From Pararhodobacter sp. CCB-MM2 (GTDB lineage: Bacteria > Pseudomonadota > Alphaproteobacteria > Rhodobacterales > Rhodobacteraceae), in the NCBI RefSeq assembly GCF_001691415.1, contig NZ_LRRR01000010.1, positions 1-64,000 on the forward strand: a DNA stretch of 64,000 nt, read 5' to 3'. This document shows, piece by piece, positions 16,530 through 25,092 of this stretch. The position numbers and the translations under genes are program-made. Below the pieces are notes generated by a model. The model saw nothing but the letters and a program-made list of their open reading frames with translations. It was not told the origin of the DNA and searched no databases. Numbering within the stretch: position 1 is the stretch's first letter; every line of letters starts with the position of its first letter.

Positions 16530-18253
16530 CCGACCGTCAGGACCTGAACCTGCATGACGATACCGTGGCGGCGTGGATCGCCCATGTCCTTGCCGCGCGC
16601 GGTGTGGATCGCGTCTTCGGCCTGCAGGGCGGGCATATCCAGCCGATCTGGGACCATCTGGGTCGCCGCGGCATCCGCATCATCGATGTCCGCGACGAAG
16701 GCGCCGCGGTCCATATGGCCCATGCCCATGCCGAGCTGACGGGCGGCTTTGGCGTGGCGATGGTCACGGCCGGACCCGGCGTGACCAATTGCGTGACCGG
16801 CATCGCCAATGCGGCCCTCGCGCGGGTGCCGCTGCTGCTGATCGGCGGCTGTACCTCGCGGCCACAGGCGAACATGGGCCCGTTGCAGGACATCCCGCAT
16901 GTCGAGATCATGAAGCCGGTGACGCGCTATTCCCGCACCGCCCGCGTCGCGGAGCAGGCGATCCGCGAGCTGGACGAAGCCATTGCGCGGGCGATGGGGG
17001 ATATGGGCGAGCCGGGGCCGGTCTATCTGGAGGTGCCGACCGATGTGCTGCGTCAACGCGTGGCTGCAACGCTGATCCCGCAGGACTGGATCGACCCCAA
17101 ACCGCCGCGCCTGCCTGCGCCCGAACCCGCGCGCATCGATGAGGCGATCGCGGCGATCCGCGCGGCCAAGCGCCCCTTGGTGGTCAGCGGTCGTGGCGCG
17201 TGCGGGGCCGGGGCCGCGTTGACCGCGTTCCTTGACGCGGCGGATGCGCTCTACCTCGATACGCAGGAAAGTCGCGGGTTGGTCGACGCCGGGCACCCCT
17301 CGGTCGTCGGCGCGGTCCGGGCGGCGGCCATGGCACAGGCGGATCTGGTGATCACGCTGGGGCGGAAGTTGGACTACCAGCTAGGCTTCGGCTCTCCGGC
17401 GGTTTTCCCGCAGGCCCGGTTCCTGCGCATCGCCGATACGGCGGGCGAGCTGGTCGACAACCGACGCGGCACGCCCGAGATCCTCGCGCCGGTTGCCACG
17501 GCGCTGGAGGCGATCACGGCGGGCTTGGCCGGTACCCCTGGCGCGCGCGACGAGGCCTGGCTGGAGGGGCTGCGCGCCAAACACCGCGACCGGATCGCGC
17601 AGGGCAAGGCCCGCAACGGGCCGCAGCGCGGCAGCGACGGCAAGATCCATCCGATGGCGATCTTCGAGGCGCTGCAAGAGGTGGTCGAGCCCGATCACAT
17701 CGCCGTCGCCGACGGGGGCGATCTGTTGAGCTTCGCGCGCGTCGGGCTGACGGCCTCGACCTATATGGATGCCGGGGCGTTTGGCTGCCTCGGGGTCGGG
17801 GTGCCCTTCGCCGTCGCGGCGGCGCTGGCGTTTCCGGGACGGCAGGTGATCTCGGTCAATGGCGACGGGGCCTATGGCATCAACGCGATGGAGATCGACA
17901 CCGCGGTGCGGCACGGGGCCAAGGCGGTGTTCATCGTCTCGAACAACGCGGCCTGGAACATCGAACGCTTCGATCAGGAGTTCAACTACGGCGGCCGCGT
18001 CTTGGGAACCACCCTGCGCCATTCCGATTACGCGGCCATGGCCCGGGCCCTCGGCGCGCATGGCGAGCGGGTCGAGGATCCGGCAGAACTGGCCGCGGCG
18101 ATCCGTCGGGGGCTGGAGAATGCGCCGGCGGTGATCGACGTAGTCACCTCGCAGGATGCGGTCTCGTCTGATGCGCGTAAGGGGCTGGGATTCGTGCCCG
18201 ATTATCAGGCGCTGACGGCGTGGGACGATGCCGAGCGTCGACGGCGGGAGTGA
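16526..18253 (+). CDS. ThDP-dependent enzyme (2-hydroxyacyl-CoA lyase / oxalyl-CoA decarboxylase / acetolactate synthase-like)
   Basis: This 575-residue enzyme has the three-domain layout of the acetolactate synthase superfamily. The cofactor-activating Glu is at about residue 58 ([12 protein letters not shown]), TAGPGVTN follows, and the ThDP/Mg motif is GDG at 446-448 with NN at 473-474. The length suits oxalyl-CoA decarboxylase or 2-hydroxyacyl-CoA lyase. No ilvN-type small subunit is nearby, which argues against a biosynthetic acetolactate synthase. The ATGA overlap with the acyl-CoA synthetase suggests it acts on that enzyme's CoA product by C-C cleavage; the reaction itself is inferred. 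Confidence 0.8.
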   Translation: MTDRQDLNLHDDTVAAWIAHVLAARGVDRVFGLQGGHIQPIWDHLGRRGIRIIDVRDEGAAVHMAHAHAELTGGFGVAMVTAGPGVTNCVTGIANAALARVPLLLIGGCTSRPQANMGPLQDIPHVEIMKPVTRYSRTARVAEQAIRELDEAIARAMGDMGEPGPVYLEVPTDVLRQRVAATLIPQDWIDPKPPRLPAPEPARIDEAIAAIRAAKRPLVVSGRGACGAGAALTAFLDAADALYLDTQESRGLVDAGHPSVVGAVRAAAMAQADLVITLGRKLDYQLGFGSPAVFPQARFLRIADTAGELVDNRRGTPEILAPVATALEAITAGLAGTPGARDEAWLEGLRAKHRDRIAQGKARNGPQRGSDGKIHPMAIFEALQEVVEPDHIAVADGGDLLSFARVGLTASTYMDAGAFGCLGVGVPFAVAAALAFPGRQVISVNGDGAYGINAMEIDTAVRHGAKAVFIVSNNAAWNIERFDQEFNYGGRVLGTTLRHSDYAAMARALGAHGERVEDPAELAAAIRRGLENAPAVIDVVTSQDAVSSDARKGLGFVPDYQALTAWDDAERRRRE

Positions 18254-18284
18254 TCGCGGACGGCCTGAGTGACGGCCAAAATGA

Positions 18285-18321
18285 CAAGGGCCGAGGGGGC
18301 AGATCGCCGCCTCGGCCCTTG
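18285..18321 (-). terminator. Inverted repeat between the ThDP enzyme gene and pepF
   Basis: CAAGGGCCGAGG (18285-18296) pairs with CCTCGGCCCTTG (18310-18321) over 12 base pairs. The minus-strand side is followed by GTCATTTT, so it fits pepF termination best, but it may work for both convergent genes. Confidence 0.75.
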
Positions 18322-18353
18322 ACGTTGGTCGGAAGGGGAGCCGCTGTTGCGGA

Positions 18354-20189
18354 TCAGTCCTCCATCGCCTCCAGCTCGTCGATGAAGCCCGAGATCATCG
18401 ACAGACCTTTGTCCCAGAAAGCCGGGTCCGAAGCGTCGAGGCCGAAGGGCGCGAGCAGCTCCTTGTGGTGCTTCGAGCCGCCCGCCGAGAGCATCTCGAA
18501 ATACTTGTCCTGGAAGCCCTCGGGCGCGTCCTTGTAGGCGGCGTAGAGCGCGTTCACGAGCCCGTCGCCGAAGGCATAGGCGTAAACGTAGAAGGGCGAG
18601 TGCACGAAGTGGGGCACGTAGGACCAGAAGGTCTCGTAGCCGTCCATGAAGCGGAACACCGGCCCGAGGCTTTCCGCCTGCACCGACATCCACAGCGCGT
18701 TGATGTCGTCGGGGGTGAGTTCCCCCTCGCGGCGCGCGGCGTGCAGCTTGCACTCGAAGTCGTAGAAGGCGATCTGGCGCACGACTGTGTTGATCATGTC
18801 CTCAACCTTGCCGGCCAGCAGCGTCTTGCGCTCGGCCTTGGTCTTGGCATTGGCCAGAAGGCGCTGGAAGGTCAGCATCTCGCCGAAGACCGAGGCCGTC
18901 TCGGCCAGCGTCAGCGGGGTCGACGACAGCAGTTCACCCTGACCCGCCGCGAGGCGCTGGTGCACGCCATGGCCCAGCTCATGCGCCAGCGTCATCACGT
19001 CGCGCGGTTTGCCGAGGTAGTTCAGCATCACATAGGGATGCACGGTCGTGACGGTCGGATGCGCGAAGGCGCCCGGCGCTTTGCCGGTCTTCACGCCCGC
19101 GTCGATCCAGCCATCGGTGAAGAAGGGTTTCGCAAGCTCGGCCATGCGCGGGTCGAATTCGGCATAGGCGTTCATCACCGTCTCGCGTGCGTCGTCCCAG
19201 CCGATCAGGCGCGGGTTCTCCAAGGGCAGGGGCGCGTTGCGGTCCCAGATCTCCAGCCGCTCCAGCCCCAGCCATTTCGCCTTCAGCGCGTAATAGCGGT
19301 GCGAGAGGCGCGGATAGGCGGCGACAACGGCGTTGCGCAGGGCCTCGACGACCTCGGGCTCGACATGGTTCGACAGGTGGCGGCCATGTTGCGGCGAGGG
19401 CATCTTGCGCCAGCGGTCCGAGATCTCCTTCTCCTTGGCCAGCGTGTTGTGGACGCGGGTGAAGAGGCGGATGTTCTTCTCGAAGACACCGGCCAGCGAC
19501 TGGGCGGCAGCTTCGCGCTTGGCGCGGGCCGGGTCCGTCAGCAGGTTCAGCGTGGCCTCAAGCGGCAGTTCCTCGTCCTCGCCTTCAACCTCGAAGGACA
19601 GGCCGGCCATGGTCTCGTCGAACAGTCGGTTCCAGGCGGCGGCGCCGACGGTGGATTGGTCGTGCAGGAATTTCTCCAGCTCGTCCGACAGCTGGTGCGG
19701 GCGCATGGCGCGCATGCGTTCGATCACCGGGCGGTAGCGGGCCAGATCGGCATTGGCTGTCAGCAGCGCCTCCATCCGCGCGTCCTCGATCCGGTTCATC
19801 TCGAGCGAGAAGAACACCAGAGGCGTCGTGGCGACGGTCACCCGGTCCTGCGCGTCGGCCATGAATTTGGCGCGCTCGCTGTCGGTGGTCATCTGGTAAT
19901 AGCGCAGGCCGGCGAAGCTCATCAGGCGGCCGGCGATGATGTCGATTTCCTCGTAATCCCGGATGCACGTCAGCATCGCCTCCGCGTCGAGCGTGTCGAG
20001 CTTGCCCTCATAGGCCGCAGCGAAATCGGCGCAGGCCTGATCCAGCCAGTCGAGGTCGCGATCAACCTCGGGCGCGTCCTGCGAGGGATAAAGGTCGCTG
20101 AGGTCCCATTCCGGGAGATTTCCGAGGGCCTTGCCCGAGACATCGGCATCGAAGCGGCGAAGATCGGTCAGAGCGGGCAGTCGGAACAT
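18354..20189 (-). CDS. pepF: M3-family oligoendopeptidase F
   Basis: This 611-residue cytoplasmic zinc metallopeptidase cleaves short peptides. The zinc motif is HELGH in LAHELGHGVHQRL, with the downstream Glu in LAETASVFGEML. The N-terminal helical domain begins LGNLPEWDLSDLYPSQDAPE, as in PepF proteins. Length is typical (about 600-615). It ends near a strong inverted repeat shared with the convergent upstream operon. The gene stands alone. Confidence 0.95.
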   Translation of the reverse strand: MFRLPALTDLRRFDADVSGKALGNLPEWDLSDLYPSQDAPEVDRDLDWLDQACADFAAAYEGKLDTLDAEAMLTCIRDYEEIDIIAGRLMSFAGLRYYQMTTDSERAKFMADAQDRVTVATTPLVFFSLEMNRIEDARMEALLTANADLARYRPVIERMRAMRPHQLSDELEKFLHDQSTVGAAAWNRLFDETMAGLSFEVEGEDEELPLEATLNLLTDPARAKREAAAQSLAGVFEKNIRLFTRVHNTLAKEKEISDRWRKMPSPQHGRHLSNHVEPEVVEALRNAVVAAYPRLSHRYYALKAKWLGLERLEIWDRNAPLPLENPRLIGWDDARETVMNAYAEFDPRMAELAKPFFTDGWIDAGVKTGKAPGAFAHPTVTTVHPYVMLNYLGKPRDVMTLAHELGHGVHQRLAAGQGELLSSTPLTLAETASVFGEMLTFQRLLANAKTKAERKTLLAGKVEDMINTVVRQIAFYDFECKLHAARREGELTPDDINALWMSVQAESLGPVFRFMDGYETFWSYVPHFVHSPFYVYAYAFGDGLVNALYAAYKDAPEGFQDKYFEMLSAGGSKHHKELLAPFGLDASDPAFWDKGLSMISGFIDELEAMED

Positions 20190-20284
20190 GGGTCACCTTT
20201 CCTTGGGTTGCCCAAGATGTAGTCAGGCTGGGGCGGGGGTGCAAGCGGGCCGCGCGGTCAGGCTGAAGGGGGCGTAAACGCGAA

Positions 20285-20307
20285 ACGCCCGGCACGGGGC
20301 CGGGCGT
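20285..20307 (-). terminator. Terminator of bmt
   Basis: ACGCCCGGC (20285-20293) and GCCGGGCGT (20299-20307) form a nine-base-pair stem with a five-base loop 23 bases beyond the bmt stop. A TTCGCGTTT stretch follows on the minus strand, so the T-run is weak. Confidence 0.7.
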
Positions 20308-20329
20308 CTTGCACGATGTGGTCGGGTGA

Positions 20330-21370
20330 TCAGGTCCGGCGGCGGCCGCGGCGCTCACGCCCGTGGTTGTGGGTGGGGTCGCCGCAACCGGTGACCTCGG
20401 TCCCGTCCTGCGCCGAGGAGAAGGCGCCGAGGGCGGCGGTGATCTGCTCCAGCGTCGGGCGCTCGCCCACCGGGCGGGTATCCAGCGCCTCGCGCATGGC
20501 GCGCAGGTGCACGGGCATGGTGCCGCAGCAGCCGCCGATGATCTTCGCGCCGGCATCGCGGGCAAGGACGGCATATTCGGCCATCAGCTCGGGCGTGCCG
20601 TCATACTTGATGGCGCCGTCGACATATTTCGGGATGCCCGCGTTGCCCTTGGCGATGACCGGCAGTTCCGGACCCTGCGCCATGAAGCCCAGCACGGTGC
20701 GCATCAGATCCGAAGCGCCGACGCCGCAATTGGCGCCGAAGGCCACGGGCGGATTGGCCAGCTTGCCGACCAGCTTGACGAAATCGGCCGAGGTCACGCC
20801 CATCATGGTGCGGCCCGCGGTGTCGAAGCTCATGGTGCCGACCCAGGGCATGCCCGCCATGGCGCAGGCCTCGGCGGCGGCCTTGTATTCCTCGGGCGCC
20901 GAGATCGTCTCGACCCACAGGACATCTGCGCCGCCCTCTTTCAGACCCTCGGCCTGCTCGTGGAACATCTCGACGGCCAGCTCATGCGTCAGGTTGCCCA
21001 TCGGCGCCATGATCTCGCCGGTCGGGCCCATCGAGCCCGCGACCAGCACCTTGCGGCCGGCCTTGTCAGCCACCTCGCGGCCAATCTCGGCGCCCACGCG
21101 GTTGAGTTCCCGCACGCGGTCCTGCGCGTTGTGCAGCTTCAGGCGGCTGGCGTTGCCGCCGAAGGTGTTGGTCAGGAACAGGTCCGAACCCGCCTCGACC
21201 GCCGAGGCATAGAGTGTGGTGATCCGGTCGCGGTGATCCACGTTCCAGAATTCGGGCGCATCGCCCGAGGAAAGGCCCATGTTGAACAGGTTGGTGCCGG
21301 TGGCGCCATCGGCCAGCAGGACGCCGCGCTCGGCAAGGAGGGCGCTCAGGGGATCGGGCTTCACGGACAT
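20330..21370 (-). CDS. bmt: Betaine-homocysteine S-methyltransferase
   Basis: This 346-residue zinc-dependent methyltransferase of the BHMT / Pfam S-methyl-trans family transfers a methyl group from glycine betaine (or a related donor) to homocysteine to make methionine. The N-terminus has LLADGATGTNLFNMG, the zinc cysteines are in FGANCGVGASD and the C-terminal GGCCGTMP, and ETISAPEEYKAA is the family's middle motif. The His/Arg-rich tail (HNHGRERRGRRR) is a species-specific extension. GAGGA lies before the start. Related single-gene bmt loci are known in Rhodobacter-type bacteria. Confidence 0.9.
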   Translation of the reverse strand: MSVKPDPLSALLAERGVLLADGATGTNLFNMGLSSGDAPEFWNVDHRDRITTLYASAVEAGSDLFLTNTFGGNASRLKLHNAQDRVRELNRVGAEIGREVADKAGRKVLVAGSMGPTGEIMAPMGNLTHELAVEMFHEQAEGLKEGGADVLWVETISAPEEYKAAAEACAMAGMPWVGTMSFDTAGRTMMGVTSADFVKLVGKLANPPVAFGANCGVGASDLMRTVLGFMAQGPELPVIAKGNAGIPKYVDGAIKYDGTPELMAEYAVLARDAGAKIIGGCCGTMPVHLRAMREALDTRPVGERPTLEQITAALGAFSSAQDGTEVTGCGDPTHNHGRERRGRRRT

Positions 21371-21401
21371 CGGTTCCTCGGAAAGGTTCGGTCAATGCAA
21401 A

Positions 21402-21424
21402 ACGCGCCGCGGAATGCGGCGCGT
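21402..21424 (-). terminator. Terminator of the DUF1476 gene
   Basis: ACGCGCCGC (21402-21410) and GCGGCGCGT (21416-21424) form a nine-base-pair stem with loop GGAAT, followed on the minus strand by TTTGCATTG. It separates the DUF1476 transcript from bmt. Confidence 0.75.
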
Positions 21425-21528
21425 CTGTCTTGTCGCATATCGGGGCCCCGGGCGCAAATGCGGCGCACTCATGAAGTTCATGCAGAAGGCTTCAGGCGGG
21501 CAGGGCAGAGGCGGGTGGGCAAGGGCGA

Positions 21529-21843
21529 TCAGCCCTCGCGGACCATCTTGTCCTTCACCTCGATCAGGATCGCGGCCATCTTGGCGCGGATCTCGGCTTC
21601 CGAGGCCTTGCCGTCGAGGTCCTTGACCAGCTTTCGGATCACGTCCTCGTCGCCGTCTTCTTCGAAATCGGCGGTGATCACGGCCATCTGGTAGGCGGCA
21701 ACCGCATCCCCTTCGAGGCCCAGCAGGCCGGCCGCCCAAGCGCCGACGGCCTTGTTGCGGCGGGCGACGGCTTTGAAGGCCATCTCGGCGTCATGGGCGA
21801 ATTTCGCTTCGAATGCGTTCTCGCGATCGTCGAAGGTGGTCAT
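21529..21843 (-). CDS. DUF1476 protein, ATP synthase inhibitor zeta subunit
   Basis: This 104-residue helical protein begins MTTFDDRENAFEAKFAHDAE, the hallmark of the alphaproteobacterial zeta subunit, which inhibits reverse ATP hydrolysis by F1-ATPase in Paracoccus denitrificans. The rest is four amphipathic helices, ending ILIEVKDKMVREG. Length equals the Paracoccus protein as I remember it (about 104-107). It stands apart from the atp operon, as is usual. The 267 bases to purC hold no other recognised feature. Confidence 0.92.
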   Translation of the reverse strand: MTTFDDRENAFEAKFAHDAEMAFKAVARRNKAVGAWAAGLLGLEGDAVAAYQMAVITADFEEDGDEDVIRKLVKDLDGKASEAEIRAKMAAILIEVKDKMVREG

Positions 21844-22110
21844 GTCACGGGCCTTTCTCAACGGTGGTCGCAGCGGTGCGGCGAGGCACCGGTGCGGGGA
21901 TAATTCGGCCCCAGATATGGGCATTGCGCCCCGGTGCTGCAAGCATTCTTTGCAGCCGCGGCGAGGCATTTGGCCGCATCGGGCGCCTCGCGGCCTTGCG
22001 GGGCTGAGGATCGGGGGCCCATGCTTGCGGGCCGGGGCCGCTTGGCGTATAGGCGGGGCTGACTTCAGACGCCTGCGCGCCGCCGCGGGCCCATCGGGGA
22101 ATCACCTGAC

Positions 22111-22872
22111 ATGGCGAGACGCACCAAGGTTTACGAGGGCAAGGCCAAGATCCTTTACGAAGGCCCGGAACCCGGAACCTATGTTCAGTACTTCAAGGAC
22201 GACACCAGTGCCGGCGACGGGGCGAAGAAAGCCCAGATCGAGGGCAAGGGTGTCCTGAACAACCGCCTGTCCGAGTATTTCATGTCCGGTCTCAACGAGA
22301 TCGGCGTGCCGACCCATTTCATCAAGCGCATCAACATGCGCGAGCAGCTGATCCGCGCCGTCGAGATCATCCCGCTGGAAGTGGTCGTGCGCAACATCGC
22401 TGCCGGTTCGATCTCGAAGCGTCTGGGCATCGAGGAGGGCACGCCCCTGCCGCGCCCGATCGTCGAATTCTACTACAAGAACGACGAGCTGCATGACCCG
22501 ATGGTCAGCGAAGAGCATATCCTCGCCTTCGGCTGGGCCACGCATCAGGATCTCGACGATATCGTCGCGCTGGCCCTGCGTGTGAACGACTTCCTGTCGG
22601 GCGTGATGATGGGCGTCGGCATCAAGCTGGTGGACTTCAAGATCGAGATCGGCCGGATCTATGACGGCGATTTCATGCGCCTTGTCGTGGCCGACGAGAT
22701 CTCGCCGGACAGCTGCCGCCTGTGGGATGCGAAGACCGGCCAGAAGCTGGACAAGGACGTGTTCCGCCGCGATCTGGGCAACCTGTCGGAAGCCTATACC
22801 GAGGTGGCGCGGCGTCTGGGCGTGATGCCCTCGAACGCGACTCCGATCACCAAGCCGAAACTGATGAACTGA
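22111..22872 (+). CDS. purC: Phosphoribosylaminoimidazole-succinocarboxamide synthase
   Basis: This 253-residue SAICAR synthetase joins aspartate to CAIR with ATP in de novo purine synthesis. It has the N-terminal [13 protein letters not shown] lysine-rich loop, the [16 protein letters not shown] signature, the [10 protein letters not shown] segment and [12 protein letters not shown] near the C-terminus. purS follows after 11 bases, forming a purine operon. Confidence 0.97.
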   Translation: MARRTKVYEGKAKILYEGPEPGTYVQYFKDDTSAGDGAKKAQIEGKGVLNNRLSEYFMSGLNEIGVPTHFIKRINMREQLIRAVEIIPLEVVVRNIAAGSISKRLGIEEGTPLPRPIVEFYYKNDELHDPMVSEEHILAFGWATHQDLDDIVALALRVNDFLSGVMMGVGIKLVDFKIEIGRIYDGDFMRLVVADEISPDSCRLWDAKTGQKLDKDVFRRDLGNLSEAYTEVARRLGVMPSNATPITKPKLMN

Positions 22873-22883
22873 GGGACGACCCG

Positions 22884-23123
22884 ATGAAAGCGCGTGTTCA
22901 TGTCATGCTGAAAACCGGTGTTCTGGACCCCCAGGGCGAAGCCGTGCGCCATGCTCTGGGTGCCTTGGGTTTCGACGGGGTCGAGGCGGTCCGTCAGGGC
23001 AAGGTGATCGAGCTCGATCTGGCCGAAACCGACCGCGCGGCGGCCGAGGTGGCGGTCAAGGCGATGTGCGAGAAGCTTCTCGCCAACACCGTGATCGAAC
23101 GCTACGAGGTCGAGCTGGTCTGA
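22884..23123 (+). CDS. purS: Phosphoribosylformylglycinamidine synthase subunit PurS
   Basis: This 79-residue subunit links PurL and PurQ in the three-part FGAM synthetase. The sequence MKARVHVMLKTGVLDPQGEA and the QGKVIELDL strand are characteristic. GAGGGACGACCCG lies between the purC stop and this start. purQ and purL are not in the window; a family A repeat and a convergent ClC gene follow instead, so the purine operon ends here. Confidence 0.95.
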   Translation: MKARVHVMLKTGVLDPQGEAVRHALGALGFDGVEAVRQGKVIELDLAETDRAAAEVAVKAMCEKLLANTVIERYEVELV

Positions 23124-23140
23124 TCGCGGCGCGGCGTGTC

Positions 23141-23269
23141 GGGGGAGGGGTTTCGCCCTCGACCGGCAGGCGTGCGGCCAGCAGCTCTCGGGCGACCGGG
23201 GAAGGGGGGCTTTGCCCCCCTCTTTGCTGCGCAAATTCACCCCCCAGGATATTTTCGGAACGAAGATGC
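23141..23269 (+). repeat. Dispersed hairpin repeat, family A, copy 4
   Basis: It begins GGGGGAGGGGTTTCGCCCTC 18 bases after purS, contains an imperfect GCCGGCAGGCGTGC-type middle, the GGGGGGCTTTGCCCCCC hairpin and a diverged TTTGCTGCGCAAA hairpin in place of GGCCTTCGGCC. It ends CAGGATATTTTCGGAACGAAGATG. It is in sense with purCS. Confidence 0.78.
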
Positions 23270-23295
23270 AAGGGGCGCGGGGCTTCTGGCCGGGG

Positions 23296-24960
23296 TCAGG
23301 AATGTTCCTCGGCGGCCGTGGCGGCCAGGGCCTGGTTGAAGGCCCGGAGCGCGTCGACATGGCTGAGCGAGCCTATGACGCGCAGGGTGCCATCCGCGCC
23401 AAGCTGGGTGACGGCGAGGTGGCTGGCGCTGGTGCGTTCGAACAGGCGCAGGGCGGGTTTCAGGCGCGAGCCGGCGGGGATCGAGCGGCCCTCGGCGGCA
23501 AGGGCTTCGAGGGCCTCTTGGTCCGGTGCGCCTTGTTGGCCAGCTCTGCGCATCGCGGTGCCGACATGGACCAATTGCAGCAGGTATTCTTGTGGGCCTT
23601 GGGCGATGCGCACGTCGCGGCGCGCCAGCTGGGTCAGGAAGAACGAGCGTTTGACGAAGCGGCTGGCCACGGCCGAGGCGGTGGAGATCGCGGCCATCAC
23701 GGCAATCGCCGTCTGCCAGTCACCGGTCAGCTCGAACACGATGAGCGTGGTAGAGACCGGCGCGCCGAGGACCGCAGCCGCGACGGCGCCCATCCCGGCC
23801 AGCGCATAGGTCGTGGCGCTGCCGGAATAGGCCGGGATCAGCCCCGTCGCGATCAGCCCGAAGGCGAGCCCCGTCAGCGACCCCACCACCAGCGCCGGTG
23901 AGAAGACCCCGCCGCCCATGCGGCCGCCCAAGGTGATCGAGACAGCAACGACCTTCGCGACGGCGATCAGGATCGCCTCGGTGAGGCCGATGCGGCCGGT
24001 CAGCGCCAAGGTGGTCACCTCGTAGCCGATGCCGATCACCTGCGGGGCGGCGATGGCGATGGCCCCGACCAGCGCTCCGGCCAGAGCAGGGCGCAGCCAG
24101 CGGGGCAGCCCGGTGCGGCGCTGCAGGCGGTTGGCGGTATCCTCGGTCCAGAAGATCGCCCGCATCAGTGCCAAGGCCACCAGCCCGGACACGAGTCCGA
24201 GGATCAGATAGGCCGGGATCTCCCAGTAGAAGGCGACCATGTTGCGCACCGGCAGGGTGAACTCGGCGACATCCCCGAAAGCCAGCCGGTTGACCAGCGT
24301 GCCCATGATCGAGGCGATGGCAATCGGCGCGAAGGCGTGCAGCGCGTAATGGCGTAGCACCACCTCCATCGCGAAGATCGCCCCGGCGATGGGGGCATTG
24401 AACGAGGCCGACACCGCCGCTGCCACCGCGCAGCCCAGAAGGTCGCGCCCGGTGACCCCGTTGGCGTGGATGCGTTCGGCGATGCGGGTGGAAATCACGG
24501 CGGCGAGGTGGACGACCGGCCCCTCGCGTCCCGCCGATCCGCCCGATCCCAGCGTGATCATCGACGCGAAAGCCGAGGCCAACCCCTCGCGCATTTCCAC
24601 CCGGCCGCGGTGGAGGGCGGCGCCCTCGATCACATCGGCCACGGCGCGCACGCGGCCGTCGGGGGTGAAGCGGTGCAGGATCAGGCCGACGACCAAGCCT
24701 CCGGTCGCGGGAATGGCGATCAGCGCCCACCAAGGCATCGCGGCGGCGCGGGCCAGCACGGCGTGGTTCTGCGCATCGTAGAGCAGGCTCTCCAGCCCCG
24801 TGATCCCAAGGCGGAACACCACCGCAGCCAGGCCGCCGAGCGTGCCGAGGATGAAGGCGATCATCCAGAATTGCAGCTCGTCGGGGCCATGCAGGCGGAT
24901 GCGCTTCAGCCACAGCTGCGCGAGGCGCAGGATCTTCAGGCGGGGAACGGGGCGTGGCAT
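23296..24960 (-). CDS. ClC-family chloride channel / H+ antiporter with CBS-like tail
   Basis: This 554-residue membrane protein has about ten or more hydrophobic helices. ClC selectivity motifs are present: GSGGSAGREGPVVHL (with the gating Glu in GREGP), FNAPIAGAIFAMEVV and GGRMGGGVFSPALVVG. The Glu in AMEVV aligns with the proton-pathway Glu203 of E. coli ClcA, which favours an antiporter over a channel. A soluble C-terminal part (about 430-554) resembles a degenerate CBS region. GGAG lies before the start. Its physiological role is unknown. Confidence 0.9.
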   Translation of the reverse strand: MPRPVPRLKILRLAQLWLKRIRLHGPDELQFWMIAFILGTLGGLAAVVFRLGITGLESLLYDAQNHAVLARAAAMPWWALIAIPATGGLVVGLILHRFTPDGRVRAVADVIEGAALHRGRVEMREGLASAFASMITLGSGGSAGREGPVVHLAAVISTRIAERIHANGVTGRDLLGCAVAAAVSASFNAPIAGAIFAMEVVLRHYALHAFAPIAIASIMGTLVNRLAFGDVAEFTLPVRNMVAFYWEIPAYLILGLVSGLVALALMRAIFWTEDTANRLQRRTGLPRWLRPALAGALVGAIAIAAPQVIGIGYEVTTLALTGRIGLTEAILIAVAKVVAVSITLGGRMGGGVFSPALVVGSLTGLAFGLIATGLIPAYSGSATTYALAGMGAVAAAVLGAPVSTTLIVFELTGDWQTAIAVMAAISTASAVASRFVKRSFFLTQLARRDVRIAQGPQEYLLQLVHVGTAMRRAGQQGAPDQEALEALAAEGRSIPAGSRLKPALRLFERTSASHLAVTQLGADGTLRVIGSLSHVDALRAFNQALAATAAEEHS

Positions 24961-25092
24961 GGCGACTCCTTCCCGTCCTCACAAGCGCAGAATGCCGGAG
25001 GTTGCAAGAGCTTGTCGGCGGATCTGGCATCCCCGCGCGGCAGGGGATAGGGTCCGCCCAAAGGACGAGGGCCAAGGCCAGGGAGGGCTGCG

